This document shows positions 30,168-39,385 of a stretch of 64,000 nt of DNA, piece after piece. A model generated the notes under the pieces. The model searched no databases. It saw only the letters and a list, made by a program, of their open reading frames with translations, and was not told where the DNA came from. Position numbers and translations under genes: made by a program. The stretch lies in NCBI RefSeq assembly GCF_000600335.2, contig NZ_KK088521.1:62001-126000 (forward strand), written 5' to 3'. Numbering within the stretch: the stretch's first letter is position 1; each line of letters begins with the position of its first letter. Origin of the DNA: Rubellimicrobium mesophilum DSM 19309 (GTDB taxonomy: Bacteria > Pseudomonadota > Alphaproteobacteria > Rhodobacterales > Rhodobacteraceae).

Positions 30168-32171
30168 ATGCAGCCCGACGTCATCGAGCATGTCTGGATC
30201 CCGATGCGGGACGGCTGCCGGCTCAGCGCCCGGCTCTGGCTGCCCGAGGGGCTGGCGGGCCGACCGGCGCCGGCGGTGCTCGAATACATCCCCTACCGCA
30301 AGCGCGACGGGACGCGCGGGCGCGACGAACCCATGCACGGCTTCTTCGCCGCCAACGGCTACGCCGCGATCCGCGTGGACATGCGCGGCAGCGGGGAATC
30401 CGAGGGACTGATGGCCGACGAGTACCTCGCGCAGGAGCAGGAGGACGCGCTCGACGTGATCGCCTGGATCGCGGCCCAGCCCTGGTGCTCGGGGTCCGTG
30501 GGCATGATGGGCAAGAGCTGGGGCGGCTTCAACAGCCTCCAGGTCGCGGCCCGCCGACCGCCGGCGCTCAAGGCCATCATCACCGTCTATTCCACCGACG
30601 ACCGCTTCCGCGACGACATCCACTTCATGGGTGGGTGCCTGCTCAACGACAACCTCTGGTGGGGCAGCATCATGCTGGCCTACCAGGCGCGCCCCCAGGA
30701 TCCCGCCGTCGCCGGCGAGGGCTGGCGCGAGGCATGGCTCGATCGGCTGGACGCCCTGCCGTTCTTCCCCGCGACCTGGGCCTCGCACCAGAGCTACGAC
30801 GACTACTGGCGTCATGGCTCGGTGCAGGAGGACTGGTCGGCGATCCGGTGCCCGGTCCTCGCCGTGGGCGGCTGGGCCGACACCTACACCAACGCCGTGC
30901 CGCGCCTGCTGGCGAACCTCCAGGTGCCCCGGCGCGGGATCATCGGCCCCTGGGGGCACATCTACCCGCAGGACGGCGTGCCCGGCCCGGCGATCGGCTT
31001 CCTGCAGGAGGCGTTGCGCTGGTGGGACCACTGGCTCAAGGGCCTCGACACCGGCGTGATGGAGGAGCCGATGCTGCGCGCCTATGTCAACGACGCCGTG
31101 GTCCCGGACGGCAGCCGCCTCCACCAGCCCGGGCGCTGGGTCGGCGAGCCCGACTGGCCGAGTCCCCGGATCTCGCTCCGGGAGCTTCACCTCACCGCCG
31201 CCAGTGTCCTGAGCCCGGAGGCCGACCCCGCGCCGGGTGCGCGGACGATCCGGTCGCCGCTCTGGCACGGCATGGCGGCGGGCGAGTGGATGGCGACCGG
31301 CTGCCCCGGCGAGATGCCGACCGACCAGCGCCTCGACGACGGCGGCGCGCTGGTCTTCGAGACCGCGCCGCTGGAGGTTCCCCTGGAGATCCTCGGCGCG
31401 CCCGAGCTGGAGCTTCTGCTCGAGTCCGACGCGCCGGTCGCGCAGGTGGCCGTGCGACTCTGCGACGTGCTGCCCTCGGGCGAGGTCCTGCGCGTCAGCT
31501 ACCAGGTGCTGAACCTGACGCACCGCAACGGCCATGCCTCGCCCGAGCCCCTGGTGCCGGGGCAGGCCGAGACGGTCCGGATCACGCTGAACGCCTGCGG
31601 CCACCGCTTCGCGCCGGGTCACCGGGTCCGCCTCTCGGTCGCGACGAGCTACTGGCCCCTCGTCTGGCCCGCGCCCTCGGCCGCGACGCTGACGCTCGAC
31701 ACGGCGGGATGCGTGCTGCGCCTGCCCTGCCGCGAGGGCGGGGATGCCATCGAGCCGTTCGCGCCGGCCCTGCACGGGACCGACGCGCCCACGACGCAGG
31801 TCGATCCCGGCCGCGTCGCCCGATGGTCGCGCATCGACCACCTCACCGGCGAATGCACCTACGTCACGGAGGGCGAGGGTGGGCTCTTCGGCGAGGGCGT
31901 CCTGCGCTTCGACGAGATCGACACCACGCTCTCGCACAGCCTCCGGCGCGAGCTCACGGTGCGCCCGGACGACCCGCTCTCGGCCTGCTATGTCCTGACG
32001 CAGGCCTACGACATGGGTCGTGAAGGCTGGCGCATCCGAATCGAGACCACGACGCGGATGATTTCCAGCGCGGAAACGTTCAGGATCGGGGGCGAGATGG
32101 CGGTGCACGAGAACGGGACGCGGGTCTGGACGCGGAACTGGGACGAGGAGATCCCGCGCGTTCTGATCTGA
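30168..32171 (+). CDS. CocE/NonD-type hydrolase (X-Pro dipeptidyl-peptidase family)
   Basis: This 667-residue serine hydrolase has an N-terminal alpha/beta-hydrolase fold with nucleophile motif GKSWGGFN (about residue 117) and RVDMRGSGES as the oxyanion segment. A cap region and a C-terminal jelly-roll (from about residue 400: LELLLESDAPVAQVAVRLCDV, RLSVATSYWPLVWP) are typical of CocE and bacterial X-Pro dipeptidyl peptidases. There is no signal peptide, so it acts in the cytoplasm. It follows the transporter ATPase by 38 bases with GGAAGGA before the ATG. It probably cleaves an imported peptide or ester. Substrate is inferred from context only. Confidence 0.88.
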   Translation: MQPDVIEHVWIPMRDGCRLSARLWLPEGLAGRPAPAVLEYIPYRKRDGTRGRDEPMHGFFAANGYAAIRVDMRGSGESEGLMADEYLAQEQEDALDVIAWIAAQPWCSGSVGMMGKSWGGFNSLQVAARRPPALKAIITVYSTDDRFRDDIHFMGGCLLNDNLWWGSIMLAYQARPQDPAVAGEGWREAWLDRLDALPFFPATWASHQSYDDYWRHGSVQEDWSAIRCPVLAVGGWADTYTNAVPRLLANLQVPRRGIIGPWGHIYPQDGVPGPAIGFLQEALRWWDHWLKGLDTGVMEEPMLRAYVNDAVVPDGSRLHQPGRWVGEPDWPSPRISLRELHLTAASVLSPEADPAPGARTIRSPLWHGMAAGEWMATGCPGEMPTDQRLDDGGALVFETAPLEVPLEILGAPELELLLESDAPVAQVAVRLCDVLPSGEVLRVSYQVLNLTHRNGHASPEPLVPGQAETVRITLNACGHRFAPGHRVRLSVATSYWPLVWPAPSAATLTLDTAGCVLRLPCREGGDAIEPFAPALHGTDAPTTQVDPGRVARWSRIDHLTGECTYVTEGEGGLFGEGVLRFDEIDTTLSHSLRRELTVRPDDPLSACYVLTQAYDMGREGWRIRIETTTRMISSAETFRIGGEMAVHENGTRVWTRNWDEEIPRVLI

Positions 32172-32893
32172 CGGAGCGCGGCTGTCCTTCTCCCGAGCCG
32201 GTGAGCCTTCCGATGGCTCGCCGGCGGAACTCGTCCCGGGAGTGTCGGAGCGATCCACGGCCTGCCGTGTCTCGGGTTCCGGAGTCCCTTGCCGTTGCCG
32301 CCCGCGATCAGGTCCTCCGCCGCGAGCGTCGAGCCCGACGGTGGCAAGGGGACCGGCTGTGTGAGCATCAGCGGCTCGCGTGGCCAAGGATCGGCGCCGG
32401 AGACGGAGGGTGCCGACCTTCCACAAGACGCTGCCTTGGGTCCATGGACGACCTTGTCCATTACGGGGACCTTGCGTGCGGTCTCCAAGCGGAAGCCCTG
32501 CTCGACCTCGATGATGCCGCCCCAGCCGGGCTCGTGGTCGAGCCTGTAGGCGGGCACGAGGAAGGCGCCACCGCCCATGGCGGCTGCGATCCTCGCTTCG
32601 CATTCCGCGACCGAGAGGGCGTTGATCGATGCGGTCTCCGGGCCCGCAGCGTCCGGTCGGTCTCGAATCTCCTGCGCCGGCGACCCAGCCATGAACTTCT
32701 GCCCGGGGAAGTCGTTGCGAAGATCGACGGCGGCGATGCCAACCGCGCGGGCCGACGCGACAGACTCGGCCAGAGGAAGCTGTGGCGCACATCGAAGGAC
32801 AAGCCGAAGGCCTTCGGGGCCGCGCCTCAGCCGCGGGCGTGGGCCTGGCCCATGGAGCCCGAGCCGATCAGCCCGACGCGGTGGGGAGTGCAT
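32172..32893 (-). pseudogene. Decayed remnants: oxidoreductase start and sugar isomerase/epimerase fragment
   Basis: No intact gene covers this interval. At its right end, ATG 32893 opens a frame that after a one-base shift reads HRVGLIGSGSMGQAHARG, the nucleotide-binding start of a Gfo/Idh/MocA oxidoreductase, then hits a stop; the text continues in the same broken way (AAPKAFGLSFDVR). Further on, AVGIAAVDLRNDFPGQKF and PETASINALSVAECEARI resemble the middle of a TIM-barrel sugar phosphate isomerase/epimerase. The segment FLVPAYRLDHEPGWGG keeps coding-like third-base GC. The left end has a hairpin (32198-32224) just past the hydrolase stop. This appears to be wreckage of genes that once belonged to the inositol island. 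Confidence 0.5.
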
Positions 32894-33857
32894 GACACGC
32901 GAGAGCGTCCTTGTTGACGAGAAGGCGCGGGTCGAGGCGGCCGTCGAGGTAATCGAGGGCGTTCTGCACGGACGCCACGGCCATGCGCTCGGCGGCGTCG
33001 GCGGTCAGCCCGGCGATGTGGGGGGACAGGATCACCTGCTCGAAGGCGAAGAGAGGATGGCGCTCGGGTGGGGGCTCGGCGTCGAGCACGTCGAGCCCGG
33101 CGGCGCCGACCCGGCCGGAGGCAAGAGCCTCGGCCAGCGCCGCTTCGTCCACGACGCCGCCACGGGCCGTGTTGATGAGGATGGCACCGGGCCGGAGCAG
33201 GGCGAGCTCGGCCGCGCCGACCAGCGGGCGCTCGGCCTTGGGCACGTGGACCGACACCGCATCGGCCCAGGCGAGGCCTTCGGAGAGGGTCGCGACGGGT
33301 TCGGTCCCGTCGTCGGGCCAGCCCTGCGCCGCCAGGAACGGATCGAAGGCCCGCACCCGCATGGCGAAGCCCCGGGCCATGCGCGCGAGGTGCCGGCCGA
33401 TGCGGCCATAGCCCAGGATCAGGAGGCGGCGGCCGGAGAGTTCGGTGGCCTCCAGCCGGTTGCGCCAGTTCCAAAGGCTGGGCTCGCGCGCTGCCCGGTC
33501 TGCGAGGCGGGCGCGCTTCGCACAGGCCAGGAGCATCATCATGGCGTGCTCGGCCACCGAGACGGAGTTGACGTCGCCCACGATGGCCAGCGCGATCCCC
33601 CGGGCATCGAGGGCGGCGAGGTCCACGGCATCGTAGCCCACGCCATGACGGGAGACGACCCGGAGGCGCGGGGCGCGCGCCACCGTGGCGGAGGAGAGAG
33701 GTTGGGTCCGGAGCACGAGGCCATCGGCCTTGGCGATCAGCGGGGCGTAGGACGGCTCGGAGACCTCCTCGACGTAGTCGAAGGTCACGCCGGGAGCGGA
33801 GGCCAGGAGGTCTAGGCCGGCGGGGTGCAGCTTCCCGGCGATCAGCAGATGCGGCAT
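32868..33857 (-). CDS. D-2-hydroxyacid dehydrogenase (phosphoglycerate dehydrogenase family)
   Basis: This NAD-dependent 2-hydroxyacid dehydrogenase has 329 residues. The Rossmann motif is LILGYGRIGRHLARMA; catalytic Arg lies in NTARGGVVDE, Glu in GLDVLDAEPPPE and His in ILSPHIAGLT. The chain lacks the ACT domain of SerA, so a catabolic role is likelier than serine synthesis. ATG 33857 overlaps the aldolase stop (TGATG). The C-terminal ten residues overlap the start of the decayed oxidoreductase downstream. It is the last intact gene of the minus-strand arm of the island. Confidence 0.9.
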   Translation of the reverse strand: MPHLLIAGKLHPAGLDLLASAPGVTFDYVEEVSEPSYAPLIAKADGLVLRTQPLSSATVARAPRLRVVSRHGVGYDAVDLAALDARGIALAIVGDVNSVSVAEHAMMMLLACAKRARLADRAAREPSLWNWRNRLEATELSGRRLLILGYGRIGRHLARMARGFAMRVRAFDPFLAAQGWPDDGTEPVATLSEGLAWADAVSVHVPKAERPLVGAAELALLRPGAILINTARGGVVDEAALAEALASGRVGAAGLDVLDAEPPPERHPLFAFEQVILSPHIAGLTADAAERMAVASVQNALDYLDGRLDPRLLVNKDALACHALPTASG

Positions 33858-34693
33858 CAGTAGCCTCCCCTGGCGGTGGCCGAGGCCCCATCTCTCGTCG
33901 CGCCGGTCCCTGCCCCGCTCGTCAGGTCCCGGAAGCGCGCCACCGAGGCGCCGGCCGCCGCCGCGAGGAGGCGCGAGTCGCCCGAGACGGTCACGAGGTC
34001 GAAGCCCCATTCGACCGCCCGCGCGGCGTAGTCGGGCGTGCCGCAGTGGAGGCAGGCCCTGATGCCGTGGCGGTGCGCGGCGGCCAGGATGCGCTGGATC
34101 GCCTCGATCATCTCGGGCTCCTCGCGGTCGAAGCCTGGGCTCAGGCGGCCGTCGCTCAGCCCAAGTGTCAGGTCGGAGGGGCCGATGTAGAGGCCGTCGA
34201 GGCCGGGCGTGGCGGCGATGGCGTCGAGGTTCCGCATGGCCTCGGCTGTCTCGATCATCGCGAAGCCGAGAATGACGTCGTTGGCCTGCTTGGAGTAGGC
34301 AGCGAGGCCGTGGGCCACGCCGACGCGGGTGGGGCCGAAGCTGCGCTGGCCGCGCGGGGGGTAGCGCAGGGTGCTCGCGAAGCGCGCGGCGTCCTCGGCG
34401 GTGTTGATCATGGGGCAGATGATCCCCATGGCACCCGCGTCGAGGAGCTTCATGACGATGCCGGGCTCGCACCAGGGCGCCCGGGTCATCGGCACCACTC
34501 CTGACGCGCGCAGGGCCTGGAGCATCGGCAGGACGTCGCCATAGTCGAGCGCGCCGTGCTGAACGTCGATGGTGACGCTGTCGTAGCCCTGGGCGGCCAT
34601 GATCTCGGCCGTGAAGGGGTTGCCGATCGAGAGCCAGCCGTTGAGGACGGGCCTGCCTTGGGCCCAGAGGTCGCGAACGTGGTTCGGGAGCAT
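33857..34693 (-). CDS. HpcH/HpaI-family class II aldolase
   Basis: This metal-dependent aldolase of 278 residues belongs to the HpcH/HpaI (CitE-like) family, which cleaves 2-keto-3-deoxy or 4-hydroxy-2-oxo acids to pyruvate plus an aldehyde. Visible signatures are FTAEIMAAQGYDSVTIDVQH, MGIICPMINTAEDA, the metal-binding Glu in FAMIETAEAM and Asp in IGPSDLTLGL. The last about 25 residues are Gly/Ala-rich and probably unstructured. It overlaps both neighbours by one base. With the adjacent aldehyde dehydrogenase it forms a plausible retro-aldol then aldehyde oxidation pair. Confidence 0.9.
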   Translation of the reverse strand: MLPNHVRDLWAQGRPVLNGWLSIGNPFTAEIMAAQGYDSVTIDVQHGALDYGDVLPMLQALRASGVVPMTRAPWCEPGIVMKLLDAGAMGIICPMINTAEDAARFASTLRYPPRGQRSFGPTRVGVAHGLAAYSKQANDVILGFAMIETAEAMRNLDAIAATPGLDGLYIGPSDLTLGLSDGRLSPGFDREEPEMIEAIQRILAAAHRHGIRACLHCGTPDYAARAVEWGFDLVTVSGDSRLLAAAAGASVARFRDLTSGAGTGATRDGASATARGGY

Positions 34694-36128
34694 CAGAACA
34701 CCACCTGCGCGAGCTTGGTGTCGAGATAGGCGTCGAGGCCCTCGGGGCCGCCCTCGCGACCCATGCCCGAGAAGTTCGACCCCCGAACGGCGCCTCGGAG
34801 GCGGCCATGGCGAAGCTGTTGATCCCCACCATGCCGGCCTTGAGCGCGGCGACCGTCCGGCGCGCCCGCCCCGGGTCGCGGGTGAAGGCGTAGGCCGAGA
34901 GGCCCATGTCCGAGGCGTTGGCGCGGTGGAGCACCTCGTCCTCCTCGGCGAAGCGCGTGATCGCGGCGATGGGGCCGAAGTTCTCCTCGGCGAAGACGCG
35001 CATGTCGTCGGTCACCTCGGTCAGCACCGTGGGTTCGTAGAAGTGGCCTTTGTTGAAGCCCGCCGCCCGCTTGCCACCCGAGGCGAGCGTCGCGCCCAGC
35101 TTGACCGCGTCGGCGACGATGCCCTCGATCTCCTCGAGCCGCTTGCGCGAGATGAGCGGGCCCATCTGCGTCGCGGAGTCGAGCCCGTCGCCCACCTTGA
35201 GGGCCGAGGCGCGGGCCATTAAGCCCTCGACGAAGGCGTCGTGCAGCCGCTCGTGGACGAAGAAGCGGTCTGGAGTCACGCAGACCTGCCCGGCGTTGGC
35301 GAACTTGGTCGGCACCGACAGGTTCAGCGCGAGCTCCAGGTCGGCGTCGTCGTAGACGATCAGCGGCGCGTTGCCGCCAAGCTCCATGGAGACCTTCTTC
35401 ACGGTCGCGGCGGCGTCGCGGATCATCTGCTGTCCCACGCGGGTCGAGCCGGTGAGCGAGACCTTGCGGACCCGCTTGTCGGCCATGAGCGGCGCGTAGG
35501 TCGCCTCCGTCGGGCCGCTGAGGAGCTGGACCACGCCGGCGGGCAGGTCCCCGGCCCGGCAGCAGTCCACGATCAGCATCGCCGTCCCGGGGGTCTGCGA
35601 CGAGGGGCGGACAATGATGGAGCAGCCGGCGGCAAGGGCGGGCGCGACCTTGCGGGCCACCAGCGCGGCCGGGAAGTTCCAGGCGGTGAAGGCGGCGCAG
35701 ATGCCCACGGGCTCGCGCGTCACCTCGAAGCGGCCGCCGGGGACGCGGCTTTCGACGAGGCGGCCGGTGATGCGGCGGGCCTCCTCGGCGTACCAGCGGA
35801 ACTGGTCGATGGAGAGGCCCCACTCCCTCTCCGCCTGGGCGAGGGGCTTGCCGGTCTCGGAGGAGATCATGCGCGCCGCGTCGTCGCGGCGGCGGATCAT
35901 CGCGTCGGCGATCCTGTGGAGCGCATCGGCACGGCCGAAGTTGCCGATCCGGCGCCACTCGGCGAGGCCATGCTGGGCCGCGTCAAGGGCCGTCGCCGTA
36001 TCGGATGGGGTCGCGACGGGCACCTGGCCCAGGGCAACCTCCGTGACCGGCGAAAGGACCGGGGCCGCGCCGCCATCCGAGGCGCCGCACCAGGCACCGT
36101 TGATGAACAGACCAAGCGAGTGGTACAT
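34693..36128 (-). pseudogene. NAD(P)-dependent aldehyde dehydrogenase (SSADH-like), 3' frameshift
   Basis: The first about 450 residues are a normal aldehyde dehydrogenase: FTAWNFPAALVARKVAPALA, the general-base Glu in MELGGNAPLIVYDDADLE, and the nucleophile Cys in FANAGQVCVTPDRF. Near the end the frame leaves the family at EAPFGG. The other frame continues correctly with SNFSGMGREGGPEGLDAYLD to TKLAQVVF and stops at 34693, overlapping the aldolase start. The break is at a run of five C, 34780-34784; one more base would join the halves. Loss would remove only the last about 30 residues, which help form the dimer. The ATG has GGGAGGGAG upstream. Confidence 0.8.
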
Positions 36129-36148
36129 TCGGGCTCCCTCCCCTGCTG

Positions 36149-36164
36149 CGCAACAAGTTTTGCG
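36149..36164. promoter_or_regulatory. Candidate RpiR operator in the divergent iol promoter
   Basis: CGCAACAAGTTTTGCG has inverted arms CGCAA and TTGCG with a six-base spacer. It lies in the 100-base gap between the divergent aldehyde dehydrogenase (36128) and iolD (36229). The same arms and spacing recur, with one base changed, before the rpiR gene (40293-40308). An AT-rich ACATATATTG follows and may be part of a promoter. Confidence 0.55.
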
Positions 36165-36228
36165 ACATATATTGCCTTGTCAATGGGCATTCCATACTGT
36201 GTCCGGCATTCGACCTGGGAGGGACACG

Positions 36229-38082
36229 ATGACGGGACGGACGGTTCGCCTGACCATGGCGCAGGCGCTGGTGCGCTGGCTCTGCGCGCAGGAGACCGAG
36301 GTCGACGGACGGCGCGTGCCTCTGTTCGCGGGCGTGTTCGCCATCTTCGGGCATGGGAACGTCACCTGCCTCTCGGAGGCGCTGGAGGGCGTGCAGGACC
36401 GGCTGCCAACCTGGCGCGGGCAGAACGAGCAGTCCATGGCTCTTGCGGCGATGGGCTTCGCCAAGGCGCAGCGGCGGCGGCAACTGATGGTCGCGACCTC
36501 CTCCATCGGGCCGGGGGCGACCAACATGGTGACGGCAGCGGCGGCGGCCCATGCGAACCGGCTGCCGGTGCTGCTCCTGTCCGGGGACAGCTTCGCCAGC
36601 CGCGTGCCCGACCCGGTGATGCAGCAGGTGGAGCATTACGGGAACCCGACCGCCACCGTGAACGACGCGTTCCGGGCGGTGACGCGCTACTGGGATCGCA
36701 TCGCGCTCCCCGAGCAGATCATCGGCTCCCTGCCGCAGGCGGTGGCGACGATGCTCGACCCGGCGGACTGCGGGCCGGCGTTCCTCGGCCTCTGCCAGGA
36801 CACGCAGGAGAAAGCCTATGATTACCCGGCCGAGTTCTTCGCGACGCGCCTGTGGGAGATCCCGCGCCCCCGGCCGGACCGCCGAGCGGTGGTCCGCGGG
36901 GTGGAGGTGCTGAAGGGGGCGAAGGCGCCCCTCCTCATCGCCGGCGGCGGCGTGCGCTACTCGGGCGCGAGCGAGGCAGTGGCGGAGTTCGCGGCGCGGC
37001 GCGGCATCCCCGTGGTCGAGACCATCGCTGGGAAGGGCACGCTGACGCATGACCACCCGGCCCATGCCGGGCCCATCGGGATCGTCGGCTCGACCTCGGC
37101 CAACGCGCTCGCGGCCGAGGCGGACGTGGTAGTGGCCGTGGGGACGCGGCTCATGGACTTCACCACGGGGTCGTGGACGGCGTTCCGGCCCGAGGCGCGG
37201 TTCATCGGCATCAACGCCGCGCGCTGGGATGCGATGAAGCACTCGACGCTGCCCGTGGTGGGCGACGCGCTGGAGACGGTGCAGGAGCTGGACGCGGCCC
37301 TGGGCGACTGGGCGGCGCCGGCGACCCACATGGAGCGGGCCAAGTCGCTCTTCGCCGAATGGAACGCGCTCCTCGACAGGCATCAGGCGCCGACCAACGC
37401 CGAGCGGCCGACCTATGCGCAGGTGGTCGCGATCGTGAACCGCTGGGCCTCGCCCCGCGACACCGTGGTGACGGCGGCAGGCGGCATCCCGGGCGAGGTT
37501 ATGAAGGGCTGGCGGGTCAAGGACCCGAACACCTTCGACCTCGAGTTCGGCTTCTCCACGATGGGCTACGAGATCGCGGCGGGATGGGGCCACGCGCTCG
37601 CCAAGCAGGGCGACGGGATGCCGATCGTGATGATCGGCGACGGCACCTACATGATGATGAACTCGGACATCTACTCGACCGTGCTGTCGGGGCATAAGCT
37701 CGTGATCGTCGTCTGCGACAACGGCGGGTTTGCGGTCATCAACCGGCTCCAGCAGTTCAAGGGCGTGCCGGGATTCAACAACCTGCTGAAGGACTGCCGC
37801 ACGGCGGTCGAGCCTTTCCCGGTGGACTTCGCGGCCCATGCCCGCGCGATGGGCGCGGAGTCGCGGCACTGCGAGGGCCTCGCCGACCTGCAGGCGGCGC
37901 TCGGCTGGGCCAGGGGCACCGACCGGACGACGGTCCTCTCGATCCGCACGGACGCCTATGCCTGGGTGCCCGGCGACGCCGACTGGGACGTCGGCGTCCC
38001 CGAGGTGTCCGAGCGCCCGGCCGTGCAGGAGGCCCGCGCCGCGCAGGACGCCATCCGCAGGAAGCAGCGGGTCGGCGTCTGA
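36229..38082 (+). CDS. iolD: 3D-(3,5/4)-trihydroxycyclohexane-1,2-dione hydrolase
   Basis: This thiamine diphosphate enzyme opens the ring of trihydroxycyclohexane-dione in myo-inositol catabolism. The 617-residue chain has the ThDP enzyme layout: catalytic Glu region RGQNEQSMALAAMGFAK, central domain LLIAGGGVRYSGASEAV, and the ThDP/Mg motif GDGTYMMMNSDIYSTV with NGGF. The opening RLTMAQALVRWL and LFAGVFAIFGHGNV are specific to IolD. ATG 36229 has GGAGGG upstream; longer upstream frame is not family-like. It heads the plus-strand arm of the island and lies next to the candidate RpiR operator. Confidence 0.94.
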   Translation: MTGRTVRLTMAQALVRWLCAQETEVDGRRVPLFAGVFAIFGHGNVTCLSEALEGVQDRLPTWRGQNEQSMALAAMGFAKAQRRRQLMVATSSIGPGATNMVTAAAAAHANRLPVLLLSGDSFASRVPDPVMQQVEHYGNPTATVNDAFRAVTRYWDRIALPEQIIGSLPQAVATMLDPADCGPAFLGLCQDTQEKAYDYPAEFFATRLWEIPRPRPDRRAVVRGVEVLKGAKAPLLIAGGGVRYSGASEAVAEFAARRGIPVVETIAGKGTLTHDHPAHAGPIGIVGSTSANALAAEADVVVAVGTRLMDFTTGSWTAFRPEARFIGINAARWDAMKHSTLPVVGDALETVQELDAALGDWAAPATHMERAKSLFAEWNALLDRHQAPTNAERPTYAQVVAIVNRWASPRDTVVTAAGGIPGEVMKGWRVKDPNTFDLEFGFSTMGYEIAAGWGHALAKQGDGMPIVMIGDGTYMMMNSDIYSTVLSGHKLVIVVCDNGGFAVINRLQQFKGVPGFNNLLKDCRTAVEPFPVDFAAHARAMGAESRHCEGLADLQAALGWARGTDRTTVLSIRTDAYAWVPGDADWDVGVPEVSERPAVQEARAAQDAIRRKQRVGV

Positions 38083-38107
38083 CGCCGCCCGGTTGGCCCA
38101 AGCCGGA

Positions 38108-38145
38108 GGCAGCCACGCCGCGACGACCGTGTCGGGGTGGCTGCC
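38108..38145. other. Hairpin between iolD and the shortened iolE
   Basis: GGCAGCCAC (38108-38116) pairs perfectly with GTGGCTGCC (38137-38145) around a 20-base loop. There is no T-run. It may stabilise the iolD transcript end or reduce readthrough. Confidence 0.45.
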
Positions 38146-38192
38146 CCGACCTGACCGGCAGGTCCACCATCGCAAGGAAAGGTTAAGAAAGC

Positions 38193-38537
38193 ATGAAGGC
38201 CAGGCTCGGCATCGCCCCCATCTCGTCGTGGAACCACGACCTCGCGGATCTGTCGGACGACGTGTCGCTGGAGGAGTGCCTGCGGCAGGCCCCGGAGGCG
38301 GAATTCACCGGGATGGAGACCGGGCACCGGCTTCCGATGGACAGGAAGGCGCCGAGGCCCAACCTCGACCACCGCGGCATTCGGGTCCGCGGGGGGTGGT
38401 TCCCGGACCTCCTGCCCGACGGGAACCCTGAGGCGGGGAAGGATCCGAACAAGGTCCCGCCGGCCGAGATGGCACGGATCGGACAGCGGGAGCGGATGCG
38501 CGTCAGGAGCGCCGACGGCTACGAGGTGGCCCAATGA
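38193..38537 (+). pseudogene. iolE: Shortened myo-inosose-2 dehydratase with large internal deletion
   Basis: The open frame encodes 114 residues instead of the about 300 of IolE. The first part is a good IolE N terminus (MKARLGIAPISSWNHDLADL, DDVSLEECLRQAPEAEFTGM, a degraded GGWF segment). The last about 30 residues (KDPNKVPPAEMARIGQRE to SADGYEVAQ) resemble the C-terminal end of IolE. The middle TIM-barrel with its metal ligands is missing. The frame is still open and its stop overlaps the SDR start (ATGA), so the deletion kept the frame or is followed by compensating change. It cannot be an active dehydratase. There is a GAAAGG-type ribosome site upstream. Confidence 0.7.
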
Positions 38538-39352
38538 ACCGCATGGACGGCAAGGTCTGCCTGGTCACCGGGGCGACGCAGGGACTCGGGGCGGCAGTCG
38601 CGCGGCGCCTCTCGCAGGCCGGCGCGGCCGGCGTGGTCATCACCGGGCGCAACGCCGAGAAGGGCGAAGCCACGGCTCGCTCCATCGCCGAGGCCAGCGG
38701 AACGACCGTGCAGTTCGTCCAGGCGGACTTCGCCCGGGTCGAGGATTGTCGTTCGGCGGTGGCCGAGGTGGACCGGCTCTTCGGGCGGCTCGACGTGCTG
38801 GTGAACGCCGGCGCCTCGACCGAGCGAGGGACGATCCTCGACACCTCGCCGGAGCTCTTTGACCGGATGTTCGCCACCAACGTGCGCGGGCCGTTCTTCC
38901 TGATGCAGGAGGCGATCCGGCTGATGATCCGCGACGGCGTGGAGGGCGCCATCTGCAACGTGGGCTCGATCTCGGCGCTGGCCGGGCAGCCCTTCATCAA
39001 TCCCTACTGCGCCTCCAAGGGGGCGTTGACGACCCTGACCGCCAACACCGCCTTCTCGGTCATGGCGAACCGCATCCGCGTCAACCAGCTCAACGTCGGC
39101 TGGATGGCCTCGGACAACGAGCGGCTCCTGCAGGCCGAGGGCGGCGATCCCGACTGGGAGGCGAAGGCGGCGGCCAAGCTGCCCTTCGGTCGACTCGTGG
39201 ACCCGGAGGAGGCGGCGCGGGCGATCAACTTCCTCGTCTCCGACGACGCGGGGCTGATGACCGGGGCGATCGTCAACTTCGACCAGTCGGTCTGGGGCGC
39301 GGTGGCGGGAGGGATGCCCGTGCCGGACGAGCCGATGACGCTCCCGGGCTGA
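38534..39352 (+). CDS. Short-chain dehydrogenase/reductase
   Basis: This classical SDR oxidoreductase has 272 residues. The cofactor motif is VTGATQGLG near residue 12, NAG in LVNAGASTERG, the catalytic Ser in CNVGSISALAGQ, and Tyr/Lys in NPYCASKGAL. The C-terminal end (NFDQSVWGAVAGGMPVPDEP) is characteristic of a sugar-polyol SDR group found in inositol clusters. It overlaps the shortened iolE by four bases. Probably an inositol or sugar dehydrogenase; the substrate is inferred from context. Confidence 0.9.
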   Translation: MNRMDGKVCLVTGATQGLGAAVARRLSQAGAAGVVITGRNAEKGEATARSIAEASGTTVQFVQADFARVEDCRSAVAEVDRLFGRLDVLVNAGASTERGTILDTSPELFDRMFATNVRGPFFLMQEAIRLMIRDGVEGAICNVGSISALAGQPFINPYCASKGALTTLTANTAFSVMANRIRVNQLNVGWMASDNERLLQAEGGDPDWEAKAAAKLPFGRLVDPEEAARAINFLVSDDAGLMTGAIVNFDQSVWGAVAGGMPVPDEPMTLPG

Positions 39353-39359
39353 CCGGGCC

Positions 39360-39380
39360 GGGGGAGCGCGCGGCTCCCCC
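39360..39380. terminator. Hairpin between convergent SDR and rpiR genes
   Basis: GGGGGAGC (39360-39367) pairs with GCTCCCCC (39373-39380) around a five-base loop in the 33-base convergent gap. No T-run is present on either side, so it is a weak or Rho-assisted terminator. Confidence 0.5.
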
Positions 39381-39385
39381 CCTCC

